From NCBI RefSeq assembly GCF_003385185.1, contig NZ_PQHZ01000017.1, positions 51,917 to 115,916 on the forward strand: a stretch of DNA of 64,000 nt. Reading direction: 5' to 3'. The position numbers were made by a program, and so were the translations under genes. This DNA is from Amycolatopsis palatopharyngis (lineage in GTDB: Bacteria > Actinomycetota > Actinomycetes > Mycobacteriales > Pseudonocardiaceae). Below are positions 37,224 through 46,357 of the stretch, piece by piece. The notes below the pieces were generated by a model. That model worked only from the letters and a program-made list of their open reading frames with translations, searched no databases and was not told the origin of the DNA. Every line of letters begins with the position of its first letter. The stretch's first letter is position 1.

Positions 37224-38087
37224 ATGCGTAGGACAGCCTTCGTGGCCGGCGGTTTCGCGCTGGTCATCGCGCTGGCGGGCTGTGGCGGCGGTAGTGACAA
37301 TGCCTCCGGAAACGGTTCCGGAGAGGCGTTGACCTCACCGTTCGGTTCGGCTCAGGAGCTGGTGCTGGCTGCCTCGGCGCAGACCGAGAAGAGCAGGAGC
37401 TCGAAGTTCACGCTCGACATGCCGGTCGAGGGCCAGGAGCTCAAGGCGAGCGGCGAAGGCCGCTACGACGGCGAGAACAGTGCGCTGTCCATGACCGTGG
37501 ACGCGAGCGGTGAGATCACCGAGCTCATCATGGTCGACCGTGTCATGTACGTGAAGGCCGAAGGACTCGGCGAAGCCACCGGCGGAAAGCCGTGGATGAA
37601 GATCTCCGTCGACGGCAGCGACCCGATGTCCATGATGATGGGCAAGATGTTCGGCGAGCTCGTGAAGAACACCGACCCGGCCAAGGTGCTGGGCCAGGTC
37701 AAGGACGCGGGCACGATCACCAGGAGCGAGCAGGCACAGCTCGACGGCCAGCAGGCGACGCACTACTCGATCGATCTCGAGTTCGCGAAGCTGGTGGATC
37801 AGCAGGCCGGCATGGGCATTCCGCAGGAGATGCTGGACAAGATGAAGGAGAAGGCTGGGGACCTGACGCTGCCCATGGAGCTCTGGCTGAACAGCGACCA
37901 GCTCCCCTTGCAGATGACCATGGACATGGCCGCGCTCAACAAGGCAGCCGAGCAACTGTCCGGGCAGAGCCCACCGGCCGCGGCCGACGCGGGCAAGATG
38001 ATCGTCAAGTACACCGACTGGGGGGCACCCGTGACCATCGAGGCTCCGCCTGCCGACCAGGTCGGCGAGTTCGCGATGCCCAACTGA
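37224..38087 (+). CDS. Secreted lipoprotein A (LppX/DUF6612-like), tandem copy 1
   Basis: A 287-residue lipoprotein. The signal ends in the lipobox LAGC (VIALAGCGGG). The body has the fold signs of the mycobacterial LppX/LprG-like or DUF6612 group: DGENSALSMTVDASGEI, MYVKAEGLGE, THYSIDLEF and LPMELWLNSDQLP. Such proteins carry lipids or other hydrophobic ligands, but no ligand can be assigned. ATG 37224 with GCAGGGGG upstream. The next gene is a close paralogue with the same leader. Confidence 0.85.
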   Translation: MRRTAFVAGGFALVIALAGCGGGSDNASGNGSGEALTSPFGSAQELVLAASAQTEKSRSSKFTLDMPVEGQELKASGEGRYDGENSALSMTVDASGEITELIMVDRVMYVKAEGLGEATGGKPWMKISVDGSDPMSMMMGKMFGELVKNTDPAKVLGQVKDAGTITRSEQAQLDGQQATHYSIDLEFAKLVDQQAGMGIPQEMLDKMKEKAGDLTLPMELWLNSDQLPLQMTMDMAALNKAAEQLSGQSPPAAADAGKMIVKYTDWGAPVTIEAPPADQVGEFAMPN

Positions 38088-38242
38088 CAACGGCTCCGGG
38101 AACTGCGGATTTCGAGATCGTGGAACTCGGCCGGCGAAGTCCCGGCAAATACTCGTCCTGCCCTACATGAAACCCTGAAGGGCAGTCGAACGTCCTATCC
38201 ATGTAGATGACAGTTGAGTGCTTTGTGAAAGCAGGGGATCTG

Positions 38243-39076
38243 ATGCGTAAGACAGCTCTCGCGGCCGGCGGTTTCGCGCTGGTCATCGCGCTAGCGGGCT
38301 GTGGCGGCGGCGTTGACAATGCCTCCGGCAACGGCTCAGGAGGCGAGCTGTCCTCGCCGTTCGGCTCTGCTCAGGAGCTGGTCCGGGCTGCCTCTGCCCA
38401 GACGGAGCAGAGCAAGAGCTCGAAGTTCACCTTCGAGATGGACATGGCGGGCCAGAAGCTCAGCGGTAGCGGTGAGGGCATGTACGCGGGTGCGGACACC
38501 GCGATGTCGATGACCATGGATGCGGCTGGGCAGGCCATTGAAATGCGCATTGTGGGCAAAACCCTCTACATGAAAATGCCGGAGGGAACCGGCATGACGG
38601 CCGAGGGCAAGCCGTGGGTGAAGATCGACCCTGAGGGCGACGATCCGATGTCCAAGGCGATGGCGGGTCAGTTCGACAACATGACCGAGCAGAACGACCC
38701 GAGCAAGATTCTCGAGCAGATCGAGAAGGCTGGCACCATCACCAACAGCGAGCAGGTCGAGCTGGACGGTCAGCAGACCACCCACTACTCGATCGAGCTG
38801 GACATGAAGAAGCTCGCCGAGCAGATGCCGGACTCGGCGAACGCCAAGGCCGTCGAGCAGATGCAGGGCAAGATCGACACGATGCCGATGGAGCTGTGGC
38901 TCAACAGCGACCAGCTGCCGGTGCAGATCGTCATGGACATGTCCAAGATCGCCGAGGCCGCCGGTCAGCCGAACGCGGGCGGACAGATGACGATGAAGTA
39001 CAGCGACTGGGGCACGCCGGTCAACATCGAGGCTCCGCCTGCCGATCAGGTCGGCGAGATGACGATGCCGAAGTAG
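38243..39076 (+). CDS. Secreted lipoprotein B (LppX/DUF6612-like), tandem copy 2
   Basis: A 277-residue paralogue of the preceding lipoprotein. The signal peptide, lipobox LAGC, SPFGSAQELV, THYSIELDM, LPMELWLNSDQLP and the C-terminus IEAPPADQVGE are nearly identical; the middle part has diverged. ATG 38243 follows AGCAGGGGATC, the same leader as copy 1, so the duplication included the 5' region. A strong terminator follows. Confidence 0.85.
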   Translation: MRKTALAAGGFALVIALAGCGGGVDNASGNGSGGELSSPFGSAQELVRAASAQTEQSKSSKFTFEMDMAGQKLSGSGEGMYAGADTAMSMTMDAAGQAIEMRIVGKTLYMKMPEGTGMTAEGKPWVKIDPEGDDPMSKAMAGQFDNMTEQNDPSKILEQIEKAGTITNSEQVELDGQQTTHYSIELDMKKLAEQMPDSANAKAVEQMQGKIDTMPMELWLNSDQLPVQIVMDMSKIAEAAGQPNAGGQMTMKYSDWGTPVNIEAPPADQVGEMTMPK

Positions 39077-39086
39077 TTCCCGGACA

Positions 39087-39131
39087 ACAGAATTGGCGCC
39101 GCCGAACCGAGTTCGGCGGCGCCAATTCTGT
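39087..39131. terminator. Bidirectional terminator, 21-bp perfect stem
   Basis: Arms 39087-39107 and 39111-39131 with a CGA loop, AT-rich outside and GC-rich inside, between convergent lipoprotein and pruA genes. Confidence 0.92.
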
Positions 39132-39144
39132 GTCAGCGCGAGGG

Positions 39145-40773
39145 TCAGCCCATATGCGGGTACTCGATGCTGGTCGGCGCGTCGAAGGTCTCCTTGATCG
39201 ACCTCGGACTCGTCCACCGCAGCAGGTTGAACATGGACCCAGCCTTGTCGTTGGTGCCCGAAGCCCGCGAACCACCGAACGGTTGCTGACCGACGATCGA
39301 GCCGGTCGGCTTGTCGTTGACGTAGAAGTTGCCTGCCGTGTAGCGCAGGGCGCGGTGGGCCTGCTGGACCGCCGTACGGTCGTCGGCGAACACCGCACCG
39401 GTGAGCGCGTAGGGCGCGGTGTTGTCCACCAACTCGAGGATCCGCTCGTACTCGTCGTCCGGATAGACGTGCACGGCGAGGATGGGACCGAAGTACTCGG
39501 TGGAGAACACCGCATGGTCTGGGTCTTCGGACAGCAGCACGGTCGGCTCCACGAAGTAGCCCACCGTGTCGTCGCAGTTACCGCCCACCAAGACACTCAG
39601 TGCCGGGTCACCGTCCACGCTGGACAGCAGCTCCTTGTGTTTGGCGAAGGCCCTCGCGTCGATCACCGCACCGCCGAACAGCGAGAGGTCGGTGACGTCG
39701 CCGAACTTGACCGTCCTGGTCAGATCGGCGAGTTCCTCCCGGACACCGCCCTCCCACAGTGATCGTGGGATGTAGGCCCTGGACGCGGCGGAGCATTTCT
39801 GGCCCTGGTACTCGAACGCCCCACGCACCAATGCGGGCACGAGTTTGTCCGTCCTTGCCGAGGAATGCGCGACGACGAAGTCCTTGCCACCGGTCTCCCC
39901 GACGATCCGCGGCCAGCTGCCGTAGGCGTCGAGGTTGTCCGAGATCGTGCGCCACAACATCTTGAAGGTGCCGACCGAGCCGGTGAAGTGCAGCCCACCG
40001 AGACCGGGATCGGTGAGCGCGACCTCGCTGACGGCATGGCCGTCGCCGGTCACCATGTTGATGACGCCCGGCGGCAGACCTGCCTCCTCGAACGCCCGCA
40101 TCGTGTAGTGCGCCGCCAGTTGTTGTGTGGGCGTCGGCTTCCACACCACGGTGTTGCCCATCAGGGCGGGTGCACTGGGCAGGTTGCCTGCGATGGCGGT
40201 GAAGTTGAACGGCGTGATGGCCGTGACGAACCCGTCCAGCGGCCGGTACTCCATCCGGTTCCACACGCCGGGCACCGAGTTGGGCTGCTCGGCCAGGATT
40301 CGCCGGGCGTAGTGCACGTTGAAGCGCAGGAAATCGATCAGCTCGCAGGCCGCGTCGATCTCGGACTGCTGGATGGACTTGGACTGCCCGAGCATCGTGG
40401 CCGCGTTCAGCGAGTCGCGGTAAGGACCTGCGATCAGGTCGGCGGCCCGCAGGAACACAGCTGCCCGCTCGTCGAACGGCAACTCGCTCCACTCCGCGGC
40501 GGCGCCCTTCGCGGCCGCGACGGCGTCCGCGACATCCTCCTTTGTCGCCTGTGCGGACACACCGAGCACATGGCCGTGATCGTGTGGTTGCACGACGTCG
40601 AACGGCGCTCCGCCAGCGAGCCTGTGCTCACCGGCGATGGTCTGGGTCAGCTCGTGCTTCTCGGACTCCAGTTCACCCAGCCTGCGCTCGAGCGATTCGC
40701 GCTCCGGATTGCCCGGCGCGTACGTCAGCACCGGCTCGTTGACCGGGGTCGGCACGGTGGTCACCGCATCCAT
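39145..40773 (-). CDS. pruA: L-glutamate gamma-semialdehyde (1-pyrroline-5-carboxylate) dehydrogenase
   Basis: A 542-residue aldehyde dehydrogenase that oxidises glutamate semialdehyde to glutamate with NAD in proline catabolism. Active Cys lies in YQGQKCSAASRAY, the general base in IVGETGGKD, and TGSVGTFK is the NAD site; PFNFTAIAGNLPSAPALMGN is typical of this subfamily. ATG 40773. Proline dehydrogenase, usually adjacent, is not found in the flanking genes. Confidence 0.95.
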   Translation of the reverse strand: MDAVTTVPTPVNEPVLTYAPGNPERESLERRLGELESEKHELTQTIAGEHRLAGGAPFDVVQPHDHGHVLGVSAQATKEDVADAVAAAKGAAAEWSELPFDERAAVFLRAADLIAGPYRDSLNAATMLGQSKSIQQSEIDAACELIDFLRFNVHYARRILAEQPNSVPGVWNRMEYRPLDGFVTAITPFNFTAIAGNLPSAPALMGNTVVWKPTPTQQLAAHYTMRAFEEAGLPPGVINMVTGDGHAVSEVALTDPGLGGLHFTGSVGTFKMLWRTISDNLDAYGSWPRIVGETGGKDFVVAHSSARTDKLVPALVRGAFEYQGQKCSAASRAYIPRSLWEGGVREELADLTRTVKFGDVTDLSLFGGAVIDARAFAKHKELLSSVDGDPALSVLVGGNCDDTVGYFVEPTVLLSEDPDHAVFSTEYFGPILAVHVYPDDEYERILELVDNTAPYALTGAVFADDRTAVQQAHRALRYTAGNFYVNDKPTGSIVGQQPFGGSRASGTNDKAGSMFNLLRWTSPRSIKETFDAPTSIEYPHMG

Positions 40774-40853
40774 GATCAGTATCGCCTCCTGGTGGTTCTC
40801 CGCCTCGTGAGCGGCGTATCACCTCATCCTGACACCAGGATGCCAGTTACGCG

Positions 40854-41375
40854 TTACATCAGCTCCAGCAAGAACGGCAGTTCCTGCGACGCGTACCAGG
40901 CGAGTTCGTGGTCCTCAGCCTCACCGAGGACGAACTCGGCATCGGCGTCGCCGAGGTCAGCCGCATCGATCACGGCGGAGGCGGCGCGTACCGCGGGTTC
41001 CGCCTCGGCGGCGTCGACATGCACCGCGGCGACGTCGTCCAACGCGACCGGGCCCCCGAGCCGGACCACCGCGTGATCGAGGTCGGGGCGCAGCGTCACG
41101 TCGTCGACGTCCACCGAGACCACCACCCTTCGCGGCAGCTCGGTGTCGGACTCCGCCTGCTCCGGCTCGTCGCCGAGCGCGGCGCCGATCAGCCGCAACG
41201 ACGCCCGCGCGGCGTCCAGGAGCGCGGCGTACTCGAGCTCGTCGGTCGATCCGCTGGTGTACGACTCCCGCAGCGCGGGTGTCAGGGCGAACCCCGTACC
41301 GCTCACCGGCATGAACTTCCCGTCCGCGACCAGCTGCCGCAGCATGCCGATCGTCGCGGGTAGATAGACCCTCAC
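40854..41375 (-). CDS. DUF6912-like conserved actinobacterial protein
   Basis: A 173-residue acidic protein starting MRVYLPATIGMLRQL and ending AWYASQELPFLLELM, a conserved family of unknown function in actinobacteria. GTG 41375 overlaps the stop of the upstream acyltransferase (GTGA), so they form an operon. No catalytic motif or membrane span is seen. Confidence 0.8.
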   Translation of the reverse strand: MRVYLPATIGMLRQLVADGKFMPVSGTGFALTPALRESYTSGSTDELEYAALLDAARASLRLIGAALGDEPEQAESDTELPRRVVVSVDVDDVTLRPDLDHAVVRLGGPVALDDVAAVHVDAAEAEPAVRAASAVIDAADLGDADAEFVLGEAEDHELAWYASQELPFLLELM

Positions 41376-42778
41376 CAGTGCATCCCTCGCAATTCTTCCA
41401 GCGACTCCTCGATCATTCCCGCAAGCAGATCCACATCGGACACCGCCTTGCGATCGCCGTTGAGTCCGAAATAGACGTTACCGTGGTAAGAGGTGACACC
41501 GATCGCCAGCGCCTGGTTCCGCACAAGGGGGATGACCGGGAACATCTCGGTCATCCGCGCAGGCCCCGCGTACAGCGGCTGCTGTGGTCCTGGCGAGTTG
41601 GTGATCAGCAGATTGAAGATCCGGCCGGAGAACGATCCGGCTGCCCTGGCTCCGAGCGAGTGCAGGGTCGCGGGCGCGAAACCGCCGACCCGCAGCAGTG
41701 CGCGCGCGGCCACGGATCGTCCCGAGTCCAGGTGTTCGGCCATCGCGTGACCAATGTGCTGCAGCCGCAGCACCGGGCTCGGCTCGCCCACCGGAAGGTC
41801 CACCAGGTAGGAGTCGACCTGGTTGCCGATGAAACTCGCCGAGGAGTACTCGCCTGCGTCGACGTCGCGCACGGCCAGCGGCACGAGCGCGCGAATCGTG
41901 CTGTCACCGTCCAGGCTCGCGCCCCTGGAGAGCAACCACTGCCGCAGCCCACCGGTGATCGCGGTGAGAACCGCGTCGTTCACCGTGCCGCCGTGCTGGG
42001 CACGAACCCTGCGGTAGTCCTCCAGGCTCGTGCGCACGACCGCGAACACTCGCCCACCCGACACCCGGACGTTGAGCGGCCCTGACGGCGCGGGGCGGGC
42101 CACGGTCCGCAGGGCGGAGGCGACACCACCTACAGTGCCCACGACCTTCTCCGCCGTCGCGACGGCGTCCTGCGCCGCCGACCTGGCATTCTCGACAAGT
42201 TCCCCCGGACGCTGCATGGTCTCGCTGAGGGCGTCGAGGAGCAATTGGCTCCGGCTTGGCTGCCTGCGCGGCGCCCAGGTGTCCGCACAGGGCTCGAGAT
42301 CCTGCGGGGTGGTGTCCAGGATGAGCTGTCCGAGTTCGATCGTGCCGACGCCGTCGACCACGGCCTGGTGCGATTTGGTCACCAGTGCGATGCGATCGCC
42401 GGTGAGGCCCTCGACGAAGTAGGCCTCCCAGAGTGGGCGGTCCTTGTCCAGCGGACGCGACATCAGCCGGGCGACCAGGTCGAACAGCTGGGCGTCACTG
42501 CCGGGAGCGGGCAGGGCGGAGCGGCGCACGTGGTAGTTCAGATCGAAATCCACGTCGTCCACCCAGACCGGGCGGGCCAGGTGGCCGGGCACAGCCGCCA
42601 CCCGCTGCCGGTAGCGCGGCAGAAAGATCAGGCGTTGCCCGATCAGGGCGAGCAGGTCCTCGTAGTCGAATCCCTGGCTCGGCCGTTCGAAGATCGCCAC
42701 TCCGCCGACGTGCATCGGCGTGGCCGGGTCTTCCACATACAGGAAGGAGGCATCCAGCGCGGACAGGCGGTCGGGCAT
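41372..42778 (-). CDS. Wax ester synthase/diacylglycerol acyltransferase family protein (Tgs-like)
   Basis: A 468-residue WS/DGAT protein, by position equivalent to M. tuberculosis Tgs3. It begins MPDRLSALDASFLYVEDPATP and contains PLWEAYFVEGLTGDRIA and the C-terminal NSPGPQQPLYAGPARM. The catalytic motif HHxxxDG reads HQAVVDG here (KSHQAVVDGVG): the second His, thought to be the base, is Gln. It may be inactive or use another residue. ATG 42778; the frame is open further upstream but MPDRLSALDASFLYVE is the family start. Confidence 0.93.
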   Translation of the reverse strand: MPDRLSALDASFLYVEDPATPMHVGGVAIFERPSQGFDYEDLLALIGQRLIFLPRYRQRVAAVPGHLARPVWVDDVDFDLNYHVRRSALPAPGSDAQLFDLVARLMSRPLDKDRPLWEAYFVEGLTGDRIALVTKSHQAVVDGVGTIELGQLILDTTPQDLEPCADTWAPRRQPSRSQLLLDALSETMQRPGELVENARSAAQDAVATAEKVVGTVGGVASALRTVARPAPSGPLNVRVSGGRVFAVVRTSLEDYRRVRAQHGGTVNDAVLTAITGGLRQWLLSRGASLDGDSTIRALVPLAVRDVDAGEYSSASFIGNQVDSYLVDLPVGEPSPVLRLQHIGHAMAEHLDSGRSVAARALLRVGGFAPATLHSLGARAAGSFSGRIFNLLITNSPGPQQPLYAGPARMTEMFPVIPLVRNQALAIGVTSYHGNVYFGLNGDRKAVSDVDLLAGMIEESLEELRGMHW

Positions 42779-42820
42779 GCCCTGATCCTGACACAGGTGC
42801 GAGACTTGCCGCCGTGGGTG

Positions 42821-43639
42821 ATGAGCGTGGCTGAGCGACGATCTGGAAACGGCAGCTCCCGGAACGGCACCGGCGAGCAGATTGTGTCGCCGAAGGACCG
42901 CTTCCTGACGGTGTACGGGCGCAAACCCGTGCTGGAAGCACTCGCCGATCCCACTCTCGACGTGGACAAGGTGATTCTCGCCGACACGGTGCGCGGAGCG
43001 AGCGCGGCCGAGATTCAGCGAGCGGCGGACGCGAGCGGCGTGCCCGTGCAGCGCGCCAGCGCGCACCGGGTGAAGGTGCTGGCAGGCAACGGCAAACAGG
43101 ACCAGGGTGTACTGGCCGACGTGGTGGCGCCGCGGATGCGGCCACTGAGCACCGCGCTGTCCGCTGGTCGGCCGCCCACCAGGGTGCTCGTACTGGACGG
43201 GATCACGACTCCGGCGAATGTCGGCATGATCCTGCGTACCGCGACGGCGGCGGGTGTCGGTGGGATCGTCGTACCACGGCGAGGAGTGGCCGCGCTGGAT
43301 CCGCTGGTGGTGAAGGCTTCGGCGGGGGTGGCGTTCCGTGCGCCGGTCCTGCGCTGCGGCAGTGCCGCCGAAGCCGTGGGCATGCTCGCCGATGCCGGGT
43401 ACGGCGTTTACGCCCTCGGCGCGTCCACCTCCGGTTCGCTGTTCGACACCGATCTGCCCAACCGGGCGGCTTTCGTTCTCGGCGGCGAGACCGCCGGAGT
43501 GAGCGAAGAGGTTCGTTCACAGGTCACGGGATGGCTCTCGATTCCCATGCCCGGCGAGGTGGAGTCGCTCAACGTGTCGGCGGCAGCCGCCGTGCTCTGC
43601 TTCGAACTGGTCCGCCGCGGCGGGAAGTCATCGCACTAG
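42821..43639 (+). CDS. TrmH/SpoU family RNA 2'-O-methyltransferase
   Basis: A 272-residue SPOUT methyltransferase, close to RlmB-type enzymes that methylate 23S rRNA. N-terminal substrate-binding domain (VYGRKPVLEAL), then LDGITTPANVGMILRTA (motif 1), FVLGGETAGVS (motif 2) and IPMPGEVESLNVSAAAAV (motif 3, the knot). ATG 42821; 42 nt from the divergent acyltransferase start. The last 12 nt overlap the convergent EspG-like gene. Confidence 0.92.
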   Translation: MSVAERRSGNGSSRNGTGEQIVSPKDRFLTVYGRKPVLEALADPTLDVDKVILADTVRGASAAEIQRAADASGVPVQRASAHRVKVLAGNGKQDQGVLADVVAPRMRPLSTALSAGRPPTRVLVLDGITTPANVGMILRTATAAGVGGIVVPRRGVAALDPLVVKASAGVAFRAPVLRCGSAAEAVGMLADAGYGVYALGASTSGSLFDTDLPNRAAFVLGGETAGVSEEVRSQVTGWLSIPMPGEVESLNVSAAAAVLCFELVRRGGKSSH

Positions 43640-44380
43640 CGACGACCGCAGATGCTCGAGTGTGCGCGCGAGGGTGGCGGGGGTCGCCGGGGCGATGTGG
43701 ATCTCGGCCTCGTCGCCGGTGCCGCTGGTGTAGTTGAGGTAGCGGCCCCAGTCGGTGTCGACGTAGTGCAAGGGTGACTCGAGTCGGGTGTAGCGGCCCA
43801 GATCGTCCCGCTGTGCGGCGTAGAGCTCGCCGCTGCCGTGTACCGGACGCTGCACGACCTTCACGACCTCACGTACGTCGCCTGCCAGGGTGCGGTCGGT
43901 GACGTCGCGCTGCCCTGCGGCCTCGAGGTCGATCACGCGGACGTTCCACGGACTGCCGCCACCGGGAAGGCGGTTCGGGAGCTGTTCGGTGAGTTCGTCG
44001 GCGAGGTGGTGCCGGCTGATCGGCGCCAGTGCGACCCAATCGCCCACCCGTACGGCGAGTAGGCCCTCCAGTCCGCGCGCTGCGGCGAGGACGCTCCAGG
44101 TATCGCTGCTCTCCGGGTCGGTGAACCAGCCGTAGTACTCCACTTCGGCGGCGGTTAGCAGCGGAAGCCGGTCGAGGAACTCGCCGTCCACCCTGCCCCT
44201 GCTGCCGAGGACGCCGGCGTCGGCGAGCGCTGCGTCGAGACCGCTGTCGAACTCGGCCTGCTCCTCCTCCGGCAGCCACAGGGGCTCGGGCTGGAGGGCG
44301 AGGTGGAGCGGGCCGAGCCGCTCACGCGCGGCCAGCGTCGCCAGCACCGACACGGGGAGGTCGACGCGGCGACCGTTCAC
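43628..44380 (-). CDS. ESX secretion-associated chaperone, EspG family
   Basis: A 250-residue EspG-like protein, the cytosolic chaperone that recognises PE/PPE-type substrates and escorts them to the T7SS ATPase. Blocks: GWFTDPESSDTWSVLAAARG, LLAVRVGDWVALAPIS, and C-terminal YLNYTSGTGDEAEIHIAPAT. GTG 44380 overlaps the stop of the PPE-like gene upstream (GTGA), so chaperone and substrate are made together. Confidence 0.9.
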   Translation of the reverse strand: MNGRRVDLPVSVLATLAARERLGPLHLALQPEPLWLPEEEQAEFDSGLDAALADAGVLGSRGRVDGEFLDRLPLLTAAEVEYYGWFTDPESSDTWSVLAAARGLEGLLAVRVGDWVALAPISRHHLADELTEQLPNRLPGGGSPWNVRVIDLEAAGQRDVTDRTLAGDVREVVKVVQRPVHGSGELYAAQRDDLGRYTRLESPLHYVDTDWGRYLNYTSGTGDEAEIHIAPATPATLARTLEHLRSSLVR

Positions 44381-45729
44381 TGGCCGATCACCGGGGGTGT
44401 GGTCTTACCGAGGTCGCCGATGAAGACCGCGTCCGGGTCGTTCTCCTGCAGGTAGGAAGCGCGCTGGTGCTCGTCGTCCTCGGAGCCTTTGCCGCGTCCG
44501 CCGCCTGCGGCGCCCATCGGCATGCCGCCCGCGCCCCTCGCCGCGGCGCTGGCACCACCCCTGGCTGCCGCGGACTCGGCTGCGGCGGCACCGCTGGGCA
44601 TCCCCGCGCCGGTTCCCTTGCCCGCGGCCAGACCACGGGCGTTCTCGGCTGCGGCGCCACCGCCACGTCCGATGGCTTCGCCCGCACGACCACCGGCACC
44701 GCTTCCGCTGCCGACGGCGCCGCTGCCGCCACTGCGACCGGCAGCGCTCTTCGGGTCGGGCACACTCCGCAGGCGGTCGCCCGCGAGACCGCGGCCCGGC
44801 CCGTTGGGGGATCGGGTGAAGCCGGTGTTGCGCGAGGTTCCCGGACCGGTGCGGTTCGTGCCGGGGCCGTTCGTGTCCCGATTGCCACCCGGATTGTTGA
44901 ACACACCCCCACCGGCTGGCCCGGTGTTGCCGCCGCCGGTGCTACCGCCGGAAGTACCGACGGGGGGTGGCGGTGCCACGTTCCCGGAGGAACCACCGCT
45001 GGTCGGCGGTGCCACTGTGCTGCTTGAAATCGGGCTGTTGACCTGCGGCGCGGCCGACACCGGCCCGCCGGTGCTCACCGCAGACGGGCTCGGCGCGTAG
45101 GAGCTGGAAGCCCGCGTGGTGTCCGGTGCGACGGACTGGCCGCCAGAGATACCGCCGGGCCCGGAGCCGTCGTTCAGGCTGATGGAGCCGTCACTCGGCT
45201 GAAGCAGGCTGTAGCTGCGAGGAAAGCCGGAGTTGCCGCCGGTCTGACTCGCGTAGGAGTTCATCACGTCGACGTTGTGCTGCGAGGCGCGCTGATGAGC
45301 CTGCGCGCCGTCCTGGTAGGAGTTGATGTCGTCGGCGGCCATGAACGGCCCGGCAACCGGGATGGCGGCCTTGAGCCCGGTGGTCCACGGGTTCGGCTTC
45401 TCCGGCATCGGCGGAACCGGCTCAACCGACCGGGAGGCACCTTCCCACGCGGCCGACTGGCTCTGCGTGGAGTCGGTGGTGCGGTCCATGTTTCGTGCGG
45501 AGTCTTCCAGGGCGGGCATCAAGGCGGCAGCGCCGCTGTGCGCCGCGACACTGGCATCGCCGGTCCAGGCAGACTCCATCTGCGTGTTGATGTCGCTGAT
45601 CGACTGTGCGCGGACCGTGTAGGTCTTGCGCAACTTGGCGAGTTCGGCGGCGATCTGCTGCAGGGGCTTTGTCCCGAGCCCCTCCATAAAGTTGTCGTAA
45701 ATCTCCTGGCCGGTCTTTCCGCCGCTCAT
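44377..45729 (-). CDS. PPE-like T7SS substrate with long Gly/Ser/Ala-rich tail
   Basis: A 450-residue protein. The first 160 residues form a helical PPE/WXG-like domain with a WTG turn (MESAWTGDASVAA). From about 165 on it is low complexity: Ser/Gly/Pro/Asn, then Gly/Ala/Arg (RAGEAIGRGGGAAAENARG), ending DEHQRASYLQENDPDAVFIG. Homologues with this conserved end are common in Pseudonocardiaceae beside EspG. It is the likely client of the EspG-like protein. ATG 45729. Confidence 0.88.
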   Translation of the reverse strand: MSGGKTGQEIYDNFMEGLGTKPLQQIAAELAKLRKTYTVRAQSISDINTQMESAWTGDASVAAHSGAAALMPALEDSARNMDRTTDSTQSQSAAWEGASRSVEPVPPMPEKPNPWTTGLKAAIPVAGPFMAADDINSYQDGAQAHQRASQHNVDVMNSYASQTGGNSGFPRSYSLLQPSDGSISLNDGSGPGGISGGQSVAPDTTRASSSYAPSPSAVSTGGPVSAAPQVNSPISSSTVAPPTSGGSSGNVAPPPPVGTSGGSTGGGNTGPAGGGVFNNPGGNRDTNGPGTNRTGPGTSRNTGFTRSPNGPGRGLAGDRLRSVPDPKSAAGRSGGSGAVGSGSGAGGRAGEAIGRGGGAAAENARGLAAGKGTGAGMPSGAAAAESAAARGGASAAARGAGGMPMGAAGGGRGKGSEDDEHQRASYLQENDPDAVFIGDLGKTTPPVIGQ

Positions 45730-45730
45730 A

Positions 45731-46357
45731 TCACGATCCCCCTTTTAGAGTGGAGATGACTTGCTCAGCAACCTGTTTAGCATCGGCGCAAGCCTGGTCC
45801 GGCTGCTTCGTGTAGCCCTGCACAGAGACAGAAAAAGACAGGTCGTTAGCGATTCCCACAGCCAAACCACAACCGCCGCGATCTCGCTGATCGGATACAT
45901 CACTGAATGCGGCCGGATACCCATCAACAGTTTCCGGTTCCCAATATGCGAAGCGGCCAAGCTTATAGTTCTCGTGCAGAGCAGCGAGCCCGCCCGCACC
46001 GCGGCTCTGATTATCAGCGTGCACGAAAACCGCCACTGACTTGATACCGTCCAGCACAACCCAGGCGCAACCAGGACCTGCCATAATCGACGTAGCGGTC
46101 GTTTCTTTGGTTCGCTTCTCACCAGGTTCGCTATAGCCTAGGTCGGCCATCGAATTTTGCGGAACCAAGTCACACGGATTGCCGAGGTACCTCGACGCGT
46201 CAAGTGGTGCCGCCACCTCTGGAACCGAAGCGCTTTCGCTGTTCGGCTTATCAGTGGGTACAACTGGTGTTCCAGCTCCCGTCTCTGAGCATCCAGAAAA
46301 GACTAGAGCTGAAACAAAGAGCATGACGCCAACTAGTGCGGTTCGATTCGAATTCAT
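45731..46357 (-). CDS. DUF3558-type lipoprotein
   Basis: A 208-residue lipoprotein, signal ending LVFSGC (Cys22). The mature part has NPCDLVPQNSMADLGY near the start, the hallmark of DUF3558, then GPGCAWVVLDG and a C-terminal AKQVAEQVISTLK. Function unknown; DUF3558 lipoproteins often lie beside T7SS substrate genes in this family. ATG 46357 overlaps the stop of the upstream gene (ATGA). Confidence 0.88.
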   Translation of the reverse strand: MNSNRTALVGVMLFVSALVFSGCSETGAGTPVVPTDKPNSESASVPEVAAPLDASRYLGNPCDLVPQNSMADLGYSEPGEKRTKETTATSIMAGPGCAWVVLDGIKSVAVFVHADNQSRGAGGLAALHENYKLGRFAYWEPETVDGYPAAFSDVSDQRDRGGCGLAVGIANDLSFSVSVQGYTKQPDQACADAKQVAEQVISTLKGGS

